This document shows, in pieces, positions 1-5,461 of a stretch of 7,783 nucleotides of DNA. The notes under the pieces are model-generated. The model was not told the DNA's origin. It saw nothing but the letters and a program-made list of their open reading frames with translations, and searched no databases. The stretch comes from an uncultured Eubacteriales bacterium. GTDB taxonomy: Bacteria; Bacillota; Clostridia; Oscillospirales; CAG-272. Position 1 is the first letter of the stretch. Each line of letters begins with the position of its first letter. The stretch lies in the NCBI GenBank assembly GCA_934477985.1, contig CAKSOR010000108.1:1-7783 (forward strand), in the 5' to 3' direction. The translations under genes were made by a program, and so were the position numbers.

Positions 1-72
1 AAGGTACATATCGAGTACGACCTTGTGGGCTACATTCCCGTGGATGAGCTGCTAAAAGCGGAACAGGCATGA
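1..72 (+). CDS. C-terminal end of an unidentified protein (partial)
   Basis: Frame 1 is open from the left edge to a TGA at 70-72 and gives 23 residues ending in GYIPVDELLKAEQA. Only the tail is visible, so no family can be assigned. It is taken as a real gene end because the reading frame closes exactly inside a terminator-like hairpin, as expected for the last gene of a transcript. Its start and most of its body lie outside the window. Confidence 0.6.
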   Translation, partial: KVHIEYDLVGYIPVDELLKAEQA

Positions 73-91
73 CCGAAATCATGCCTGTTCC
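60..91 (+). terminator. Terminator hairpin overlapping the stop codon
   Basis: GGAACAGGCATGA (60-72) is followed by a 6-base loop (73-78) and its exact reverse complement (79-91), giving a perfect 13-bp stem. The tract after it (AAGAATTTTGAGTTTT) is only moderately T-rich. The left arm contains the last codons and the TGA of the gene ending at 72, so a ribosome finishing translation would cover one arm of the stem. Confidence 0.7.
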
Positions 92-129
92 AAGAATTTT
101 GAGTTTTACTGTCTTACCAGCAGAGAGCT

Positions 130-299
130 TCATCTCCCGCTTTTTTGTTCGTCGAAAGAGGCGATCTCGCGGTATCGCCCGGGCGTGAAGCCGATCACCT
201 TCGTGAAGAGCTTGATGAAATACGATTCGTTCTGAAAGCCGCACTCGCGCGCGACGGCGGAGCATGGGATGGCGTCTCATATATGAGGTATTCTGATAT
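130..299 (-). pseudogene. Decayed C-terminal fragment of an AraC-family regulator
   Basis: On the minus strand, 130-270 encodes a typical second AraC helix-turn-helix and tail: IPCSAVARECGF, then QNESYFIKLF, then GFTPGRYR, closing with TGA at 132-130. In that frame a stop lies just upstream (279-277). The homology continues one frame over as SEYLIYETP (about 296-270), which is the helix that normally precedes this motif. A single missing base near 268-272 would restore a continuous SEYLIYET-P-IPCSAVARE reading. Upstream of about 299 both frames soon lose any AraC likeness and hit stops. No cupin or first helix-turn-helix is present. It is therefore a 5'-truncated, frameshifted relic and not an expressed gene. 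Its sequence differs clearly from the intact AraC gene next to it, so it is not a recent duplicate of that gene's tail. Confidence 0.75.
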
Positions 300-342
300 T
301 CAGTGACCTGACATGGATGTGGCAGTCGGAAGGCGGCCACAT

Positions 343-1161
343 TTATCTTTTTCTGTAATCGCGCGGGGACACTCCGGCGCGGCGTCTGAAAAACGCCGAG
401 AAATTCGAGACCTCATCAAACCCGGCCATCTCCGCAATCTCGCCGACCGTCAGCTGAGTCGCCAGCAGATATGACGACGCGCGCTCAAACCGCCGCTTGT
501 TGAGAAGCGCGATTATTCCGCATCCGTAGTTTTTGCGGCAGATTCTCTCAAGATGCGGAACGCTCAGAAACATCTCTCCCGAGATCATCTCCAGCGTCAC
601 GTGTTCGGAAAGATGAAGGTCAATCCACTCGGAAAGCTTCTTTGCGACCGGGTCAATCGAGGCGCGCTGTTTCTCGGCGATGAACGCCCACACCGCGCTC
701 TTCACGCATCCCGCGACAAGCGCGTCTGACGCCTTGACGCGGCTTTTCACATTGTCCTTTATTACAGAGGCAATCCGCTCAGCGTCGGACGATCTGAACA
801 CCGCGGGTGAGCCGAAATATCCGGCGAGCGCGGCTCCCTCGGGCGAGTCCGGGTCAACGTCTATTCCGACCTGAGAATAGCCCTCCGGTCCGCTTTTCAG
901 AATATGCTTCTCCCCCGGCGGAAGTATATGCACCCATCCGGCCGAAAGGTCATACGACGCCCCGCCGCTTTCCACGACGAACGTCCCGCCGAGTACGATT
1001 ATTATCTGCCAGAAGGTATGCGAATGATCATCCGAAATATATCCGGACGGACGCTCTATATATCCGGTAAGGCAGAAACCTGGTGCCGGGTCTGAAATAT
1101 GGCTGGCGAACATATCAGTTATAGCCAGCGAGTTCTTTCTTGGCTTATGATCAGATTTCAT
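343..1161 (-). CDS. AraC family transcriptional regulator with N-terminal cupin domain
   Basis: This is a 272-residue protein, a normal length for cupin-type AraC regulators. Residues of about 35-95 form a cupin sensing domain: D45-H46-S47-H48-T-F-W-Q52 is the typical metal or sugar-binding strand motif, followed by a LPPGEKH turn. Residues of about 176-272 form the double helix-turn-helix DNA-binding domain, with VTLEMISGEMFLSVPHLERI as the first motif and TVGEIAEMAGFDEVSNFSAF as the second, ending in GVSPRDYRKR. The family usually binds a sugar or other small effector and activates nearby transport or catabolic genes. A GGAGG sequence lies 13 bases before the ATG, which is rather far. The gene is divergent from the solute-binding protein gene with 80 bp between, so that gene is the obvious target. 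No convincing promoter for this regulator was found in the shared gap. Confidence 0.93.
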   Translation of the reverse strand: MKSDHKPRKNSLAITDMFASHISDPAPGFCLTGYIERPSGYISDDHSHTFWQIIIVLGGTFVVESGGASYDLSAGWVHILPPGEKHILKSGPEGYSQVGIDVDPDSPEGAALAGYFGSPAVFRSSDAERIASVIKDNVKSRVKASDALVAGCVKSAVWAFIAEKQRASIDPVAKKLSEWIDLHLSEHVTLEMISGEMFLSVPHLERICRKNYGCGIIALLNKRRFERASSYLLATQLTVGEIAEMAGFDEVSNFSAFFRRRAGVSPRDYRKR

Positions 1162-1183
1162 AACTTTCAGATAACCTCCGACA

Positions 1184-1212
1184 TTGACCTCCCACTTGAT
1201 CTGTGTTATAAT
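1184..1212 (+). promoter_or_regulatory. Sigma-A promoter of the solute-binding protein gene
   Basis: TTGACC (1184-1189), a 17-base spacer and a consensus TATAAT (1207-1212) preceded by TGT, giving an extended -10. Predicted transcription start is near 1219, so the leader is short, and GGGAGGAG (1229-1236) lies 5 bases before the ATG at 1242. Confidence 0.82.
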
Positions 1213-1225
1213 TGTATTAACAATT
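1210..1225. promoter_or_regulatory. Operator-like inverted repeat over the -10 and start site
   Basis: AATTGT-ATTA-ACAATT is a perfect 6-bp inverted repeat with a 4-base centre. It overlaps the end of the -10 hexamer and the predicted start site of the solute-binding protein promoter. This placement suits a repressor site, but the arms are short and AT-rich, so chance is possible. Confidence 0.3.
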
Positions 1226-1241
1226 TCTGGGAGGAGATCAA

Positions 1242-2696
1242 ATGAAAAAACAAATTATCGCGTACCTTCTGCTCGTCTCGACGTTACAGATTTTCGCCTG
1301 CGCCGAAAAAACGCCGTCTGACGTGAATTCCGGGACCGAGTCGTCTGACAACGCTGTGACCACCGAGGGCGAAACGACAATTCCCGACAATCTGCCCGAC
1401 GAAAATTACGGCGGGTACGAATTCCGTCTCTTTGTACCGGATGACGCCGCAAATGTCTACACGCCCGAGAGCGAGACCGGAGAGATCGTCGACGACGCGA
1501 TCTACCGCCGCAACCGCACGGTTGAGGAACGCTTCAAAGTCAAGATCACCTCGATAAGCAGCGGCAAGACAAACAGCGACGAACATCTCGCGGAGGTCAC
1601 AAAGCTCGTGCAGTCGGGCGAGGACGCGGCGGATATCATTCTGGGAAACGGAAAGAAGCTGTCAAATCTCGCGTTACAGGGATATTTCGTGAATATCCGC
1701 GAGATCGCGCATCTTGATTTCACGAAGCCGTGGTGGTCGGCGGGACTTGTCGACGACCTGACCTTCAACGGACGGATGTACACCGGTTCGAACAATCTCT
1801 CATACGACGAGTTCGCCGGATCGAAGGTCTTTTATTTCAATAAGCAGTTAATCAAGGACTACAAGCTCGAAAATCCCTATGATCTCGTCTTTGACGGAAG
1901 CTGGACGCTCGACAAGCTGATCGGAATGACCAAGGACACCTACAACGACCTCAACGGAAACGGGAGTGCCGACAAGGACGATCTCTACGGAATGGTGACG
2001 ACGATCTCACACAACGCGTGGTCGGTCGCGCTTGACATTCCCGAGTGGAAAAAGAACAAGGACACAATCGACATTGTGGCGATGAGCGACCGTATGATCG
2101 AGGCCTTTGACAAAATTCACGACTGGTACTTCAATGGCAAGGGACTGCGGACATATGACCGCGGAAGTCTTGAAAATCTCACCGAACTCCACGGAATCTT
2201 CGCTGACGGACGCGCCGTCTTCGCTTTCGGCTTCATCGGCGACTCGGCCACAGTCTACCGCGACACTGACACGGATTACGGAATCATTCCCTACCCGAAG
2301 TTCGACGAGAATCAGGAGAACTACCGCGTCTTCCTCGGCGTCAACTCGATAAATATGTTCTCGATTCCGAAAACCGCGTCTGACACCGACCGCACCGGAG
2401 TAATCCTCGAGGCTCTCTCGGCAGAAGGATACAAGCAGGTCTTCCCGACCTACTACGAAATCGCGCTGAAGGACAAGTATCTCCGCGACGATGAGTCGGT
2501 GAAGATGCTCGATCTCATCACGGCGTCGCGCACGATCAGCTTCTCATATATGTACGACAATTACGGAAACGCCGGACTCGGATTCGGAAACTGTTTCACA
2601 AGCGCGTATAAGGACAGCTACGCCACATTCTACGCCGCGCAGGAGAACTCGGTAAAGGCGCGTGTTGCCGATGTCGTTAAGGCTTTCACTGAATGA
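1242..2696 (+). CDS. Extracellular solute-binding lipoprotein (ABC transporter family 1 type)
   Basis: This 484-residue protein starts with a lipoprotein signal peptide: MKKQ, a hydrophobic stretch, then the lipobox I17-F18-A19-C20. Cys20 would be lipidated after cleavage. A Ser/Thr/Glu-rich linker follows to about residue 50, then a body typical of clostridial family 1 sugar-binding proteins (NYGGYEFRLF, GEIVDDAIYRRN, VEERFKVKI). Residues 236-247 (DLNGNGSADKDD) form an EF-hand-like calcium loop, seen in many relatives. The expected role is capture of an oligosaccharide or related solute at the outer face of the membrane for an ABC importer. No permease or ATPase gene is adjacent: the next gene, overlapping by 4 bp (ATGA), is a likely toroid protein. 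Partners must lie elsewhere or be shared, or the protein may act as a sensor. The start is fixed by the strong ribosome binding site and by the signal peptide beginning there. The specific ligand cannot be read from the sequence. Confidence 0.92.
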   Translation: MKKQIIAYLLLVSTLQIFACAEKTPSDVNSGTESSDNAVTTEGETTIPDNLPDENYGGYEFRLFVPDDAANVYTPESETGEIVDDAIYRRNRTVEERFKVKITSISSGKTNSDEHLAEVTKLVQSGEDAADIILGNGKKLSNLALQGYFVNIREIAHLDFTKPWWSAGLVDDLTFNGRMYTGSNNLSYDEFAGSKVFYFNKQLIKDYKLENPYDLVFDGSWTLDKLIGMTKDTYNDLNGNGSADKDDLYGMVTTISHNAWSVALDIPEWKKNKDTIDIVAMSDRMIEAFDKIHDWYFNGKGLRTYDRGSLENLTELHGIFADGRAVFAFGFIGDSATVYRDTDTDYGIIPYPKFDENQENYRVFLGVNSINMFSIPKTASDTDRTGVILEALSAEGYKQVFPTYYEIALKDKYLRDDESVKMLDLITASRTISFSYMYDNYGNAGLGFGNCFTSAYKDSYATFYAAQENSVKARVADVVKAFTE

Positions 2697-3661
2697 CCGT
2701 GATAAATATTGAACCGATAATCGAAAAGGTCAGAGAATCCCTCAAAAACCACCGCACAGAGACCGGATACGCAAGATATCCCGGAAAAGACGACAACGAA
2801 TACGGAATCGCCGACGCGCTGAATATAATGTTCACGATCGACGGCCTGCCATCCCGCGGGGAAATCGACCTTCTGACCGGTCGGTTAAAAGAATTTCAGT
2901 CGCCCGAAACCGGACTCTTTGACGAAGGCACTCATCATCCCTGCCACTGCACCGCGCACTGCATCGCCGCGCTTGAACTTTTTTCCGAGTCGCCGCGATA
3001 TAACGTCACCACGCTTGATAGCTACCGTTCGGCCTCGTCGGCCGCGGAGCTGCTGTCGTCGCTCGAGTGGGCGACGACAAACCGATCGGGACACATCGGC
3101 GCGGGGATATTCTCGGCACTCTATCTGACAAAGACGATGACACCCGGATGGGAGGGTGCGTTCTTTGACTGGCTCACCGAGAATAGCGATCCGGAAACCG
3201 GAATCAGCGTGAAAGGCGCGGTAAGTGCCGGACTAATACCGATGTGGAATCACATGGCCGACTGGTTCCATTTTCTCTTCTGTTTCAACGCTTCAAGGCG
3301 CGCGTTTCCGAACGCGGAGAGGCTTGTCGACAGCTGTATTAAGATGTATGACGAAAAGCTCATGCCCGAAAGCTTCGGGCGCGGGCAGAGATTCCTTGAT
3401 GTTGACTGGACATTCACCCTGAACCGCGCGTCGGTTCAGTCGGGATACCGCCTTGGCGAGAGCCGCGAAAGGCTTGAAGCCTTCGCGCGCGGGTTCACGG
3501 ATTATCTGAGAGATTCCGATATTTCGGAGCCGCAGTGGCGTGATATGCATCTGATGTTCGGCGCGGTGTGCGCGCTTTCCGAGCTTCAGACCGCTCTTCC
3601 CGGACTTCTCAGGTCAAGGCGCGCTCTGCGTCAGGTCCTCGACATAAGGCCGTTCATCTGA
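2693..3661 (+). CDS. Conserved-looking protein, probable alpha/alpha-toroid fold, function unknown
   Basis: I cannot name a family with certainty. The 322-residue protein has no signal peptide or membrane span and should be cytoplasmic. Two similar blocks suggest a helical-repeat toroid like prenyltransferase/terpene-cyclase-type folds: SPETGLFDEG near residues 70-79 and DPETGISVKG near 166-175. Each follows an amphipathic helix and precedes helices rich in small and aromatic residues (CIAALELF; MADWFHFLFCF). A striking His/Cys cluster, H81-H82-P-C84-H85-C86-T-A-H89-C90, follows the first PETG loop and could bind a metal or form an active site. The ATG overlaps the stop of the solute-binding protein (ATGA), so the two are translationally coupled and probably functionally linked. 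Toroid folds of this general shape occur in lyases, glycoside-processing enzymes and cyclases, so a sugar-modifying role is only an inference. Confidence 0.8.
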   Translation: MTVINIEPIIEKVRESLKNHRTETGYARYPGKDDNEYGIADALNIMFTIDGLPSRGEIDLLTGRLKEFQSPETGLFDEGTHHPCHCTAHCIAALELFSESPRYNVTTLDSYRSASSAAELLSSLEWATTNRSGHIGAGIFSALYLTKTMTPGWEGAFFDWLTENSDPETGISVKGAVSAGLIPMWNHMADWFHFLFCFNASRRAFPNAERLVDSCIKMYDEKLMPESFGRGQRFLDVDWTFTLNRASVQSGYRLGESRERLEAFARGFTDYLRDSDISEPQWRDMHLMFGAVCALSELQTALPGLLRSRRALRQVLDIRPFI

Positions 3662-3662
3662 G

Positions 3663-3908
3663 TCACGACTTATAGAATTCCCGGTGATTGTAATTCTTCA
3701 TATCCTCTGTAAAGCTCTCGTAGAGACGTTCGTAATTTCTGAACAGCTCATCCGGGAGCTTTTTTTCGTCGTGAAGCTCTACCGCGCGGGTGTGGAGCTT
3801 TTCGCGCATCAGGTGCGCCTGATCCTTATAGTTGTTCTCCAGAAACTGCTTAAGTTCCGAAATTATCATATCGAGCTCGCGCTCGGCTTTCGATCTGAAT
3901 AACTTCAT
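3663..3908 (-). CDS. Small helical protein, 81 residues, function unknown
   Basis: It is strongly charged and predicted all-helical from the heptad-like pattern (LDMIISELKQFLENNYKD, then LMREKLHTRAVELHDEKK), with no membrane span, and ends NHREFYKS. I recognise no named family, though it resembles small conserved clostridial proteins. It is considered real because its ATG lies 3 bases after the stop of the upstream dehydrogenase and has GGAAGGA about 7 bases before it, typical of a coupled operon gene. It is the last gene of the operon. Its stop codon is separated by a single base from the stop of the gene on the other strand. A weak coiled-coil or dimerising role is possible, but nothing in the sequence proves it. 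Confidence 0.78.
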   Translation of the reverse strand: MKLFRSKAERELDMIISELKQFLENNYKDQAHLMREKLHTRAVELHDEKKLPDELFRNYERLYESFTEDMKNYNHREFYKS

Positions 3909-3911
3909 GGC

Positions 3912-4559
3912 TCATTCCTTCCAGACAAAGTTGTAGTTAATCGCCTCGCCGCCGTCGACGAGTATCGACTGACCCGTGCAGAACGACTGCACCGCCGTCA
4001 GAAAATACGCCCACTCGGCGATCTCACGCGGAGTCGCCCAGCGCTTCAGCGGCGTCTCACCCATTATCTCGTCCCAGAGCTCCGGGTCGTTCATCACGCA
4101 CTCATTCAGCGGCGTAAGCACTCCGCCCGGATCGAGGCTGTTGCAGGTCGCGCCGTTCTTCGCGGCTCTGAGCGCGGCGTTTTTCGTGTAGGCGAGAAGT
4201 CCGCCCTTGCTCGCGCAGTACTCCGGGAACTCTGAGCCGGTGTGTGCGCTCGCCGAGCCGATCTCCAGGATTGAACGGATGTCCTTCCCGAAGCCGTATT
4301 TCTCGGTGACTCTTATCGCGCCCTTCAGGTTTATGTCTATGTCGTCCTCGTTCTGCGTCCCGGCGCAGTTTATGACGATGTTCAGCCCCGGCAGGTCGGG
4401 GAGATCGGCGCGGATATCCCGCTTTATGTGCGTGTAATTTCCGTGCTTTACAGTCTGGTCGGCGCGGTCGATGCCTATGACCTCGTGCCCGCGCTCGAGG
4501 AAGAGCTCGCAGACGGCGCTTCCGATTCCGCCTGACGAGCCGGTAACGAGTACTTTCAT
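3912..4559 (-). CDS. Short-chain dehydrogenase/reductase (SDR), NAD-type
   Basis: This 215-residue classical-type SDR has T6-G7-S-S-G-G-I-G13 as the cofactor glycine motif, D31 at the end of strand 2 (GIDRAD), which favours NAD(H) over NADP(H), N64-C-A-G67, N77, a serine in IGSASA (S102 most likely), and catalytic Y114-C-A-S-K118. It ends with the usual GQSILVDGG segment. It is shorter than the common 240-260 residues, with a compact region between strand 3 and the NCAG motif. The start at 4559 is chosen because the ATG overlaps the upstream stop (ATGA), has GGGAG 7 bases before it, and begins exactly at MKVLVTGSSG. A longer in-frame reading would run 52 codons back into the transporter gene. 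It probably oxidises or reduces a hydroxyl or keto group of a small polar substrate that cannot be named. Confidence 0.93.
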   Translation of the reverse strand: MKVLVTGSSGGIGSAVCELFLERGHEVIGIDRADQTVKHGNYTHIKRDIRADLPDLPGLNIVINCAGTQNEDDIDINLKGAIRVTEKYGFGKDIRSILEIGSASAHTGSEFPEYCASKGGLLAYTKNAALRAAKNGATCNSLDPGGVLTPLNECVMNDPELWDEIMGETPLKRWATPREIAEWAYFLTAVQSFCTGQSILVDGGEAINYNFVWKE

Positions 4560-5299
4560 GCTCTGTCTCCCATCATTTCGATATATTCCTTGCCGACGCC
4601 CTCCTCTTTCCATTTTTTCGCGATATTGTAGCCCATCGGCGAGAATATGACCTCCATCAGAAGCTCCGCGCATGCTCCGACAAGCGAGCAGGTAACGCAC
4701 TGGATGAGCGTCCAATGAAATCCGTCCCAGAATATCGGCGCGAAAAACATGAAGACGATGACCGCGAAGATAAGATTGTCGCAGAACTGCCCGATGAACG
4801 TCGAGATATAGGTTCTGGTGACAAACGCCAGTTTTCCGTCGGGGTTCTTTTTAAAGAGCTTTCCGATGGTGAAATTCAGGCGGTTATTGATGACCGCCGA
4901 GCAGAGGAAAGCTACCGTACTGCCGAGCAGTATGAACCACGTCCCGCCGAAGATCGCGTCGAAGCCGCTGTAGTCGCCGGCGTTCGAGGGGATGATGCTC
5001 GAGACATAGAATATCAGGCTCGCGAGGAGATTTATTCCGGCGGCGAGCAGCGAGACGCGGTTTGACGCGCGCGGTCCGAAGTGCTTTGTGATGACGTCCA
5101 TACACATGAAGGACAGCCAGGAGATGAGAAATCCGCCGTCAAGCGCTATCCAGTCGAGCTGAACGAGCGTCTTGTTCGCAAGCAGATTCATACAGATGAC
5201 GCTGACAACAAACAGCGTCACGGTTGTGGCGGGAATGCAGCGCAGGAGAACATTCGTCTCGCGGCGCTCGCGGCGTATCCATTCGGTTAATTCTGACAT
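4556..5299 (-). CDS. VUT family membrane transporter (YhhQ / queuosine-precursor transporter type)
   Basis: This 247-residue integral membrane protein has about six hydrophobic segments (near residues 24-42, 55-71, 82-103, 117-137, 163-188 and 195-218). Family marks are N38-L-L-A-N-K43 in the first segment, the S63-F-M-C-M-D68-V-I-T-K-H-F-G-P-R77 stretch, and R162-T-Y-I-S-T-F-I-G170-Q171-F-C-D174-N-L-I-F178, which matches the GQxxDxxxF signature. Characterised members (E. coli YhhQ) import precursors of the tRNA base queuosine. This clostridial subgroup may carry something else, and no queuosine gene is near. It is the first gene of a three-gene operon with the SDR (4-bp overlap) and the small helical protein. 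Start: GGAG 7 bases before the ATG. The cytoplasmic C-terminus is charged (KKWKEEGVGKEY). Confidence 0.9.
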   Translation of the reverse strand: MSELTEWIRRERRETNVLLRCIPATTVTLFVVSVICMNLLANKTLVQLDWIALDGGFLISWLSFMCMDVITKHFGPRASNRVSLLAAGINLLASLIFYVSSIIPSNAGDYSGFDAIFGGTWFILLGSTVAFLCSAVINNRLNFTIGKLFKKNPDGKLAFVTRTYISTFIGQFCDNLIFAVIVFMFFAPIFWDGFHWTLIQCVTCSLVGACAELLMEVIFSPMGYNIAKKWKEEGVGKEYIEMMGDRA

Positions 5300-5327
5300 T
5301 TTGATGCTCCTTTTCTTTTACATGATT

Positions 5328-5356
5328 ATTATACCACTTCGTGCCCGATTTGTAAA
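5328..5356 (-). promoter_or_regulatory. Sigma-A promoter of the VUT-SDR-small protein operon
   Basis: Read on the minus strand: TTTACA (5356-5351), a 17-base spacer, then TATAAT (5333-5328) preceded by TGG as an extended -10. The predicted start is near 5321 and the leader about 22 bases long, with AAGGAG before the ATG at 5299. Confidence 0.8.
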
Positions 5357-5376
5357 GAGGTAGATTCAACAAAAGC

Positions 5377-5407
5377 GTTGATTTTCTCAGTCAAACGGTT
5401 GATTTTC
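5377..5407 (+). promoter_or_regulatory. Tandem direct-repeat activator site (two copies of GTTGATTTTC, 21 bp apart)
   Basis: GTTGATTTTC occurs at 5377-5386 and again, identically, at 5398-5407, a 21-bp step or two helical turns. The similarity stretches a little further, with AAA starting five bases upstream of each copy. The second copy ends 3 bases before the -35 of the oxidoreductase promoter and 26 bases before its -10. Tandem half-sites at 21-bp spacing next to the -35 are characteristic of AraC-family activators. The second copy also overlaps TCAAACGGTTGA (5391-5402), a near-palindrome with a central CG like LacI-family operators, so a LacI-type repressor is an alternative. The site lies between two divergent promoters and could act on both. 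Confidence 0.6.
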
Positions 5408-5410
5408 GCC

Positions 5411-5439
5411 TTGAAAGCGTGCGCGGCGGGTGATATAAT
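5411..5439 (+). promoter_or_regulatory. Sigma-A promoter of the Gfo/Idh/MocA oxidoreductase gene
   Basis: TTGAAA (5411-5416), a 17-base spacer, then TATAAT (5434-5439) preceded by TGA, an extended -10. Transcription should begin near 5446, which places the ATG at 5462 behind AGGAGG (5450-5455) and excludes upstream starts. Confidence 0.82.
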
Positions 5440-5461
5440 GGATAAAAAGAGGAGGATTCTT

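Noticed and set aside
276..287. Palindrome CTCATATATGAG as a possible operator or insertion target
   Set aside because: It falls inside the AraC relic, where it encodes the LIYE residues of the helix. No promoter or element boundary is seen there.
4560..4715. Longer start for the SDR at 4715
   Set aside because: The extra 52 codons run inside the transporter gene in another frame, and the SDR family begins at MKVLVTGSSG. The ATGA overlap at 4556-4559 is the natural start.
4715..5065. 116-residue plus-strand open frame
   Set aside because: It is antisense to the VUT transporter gene, is very charged and low in complexity, and has no family features.
5378..5461. N-terminal extension of the oxidoreductase from a TTG at 5378
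   Set aside because: It lies upstream of and across the promoter (5411-5439) and its residues are a translation of the direct repeats. AGGAGG and the ATG at 5462 fit far better.
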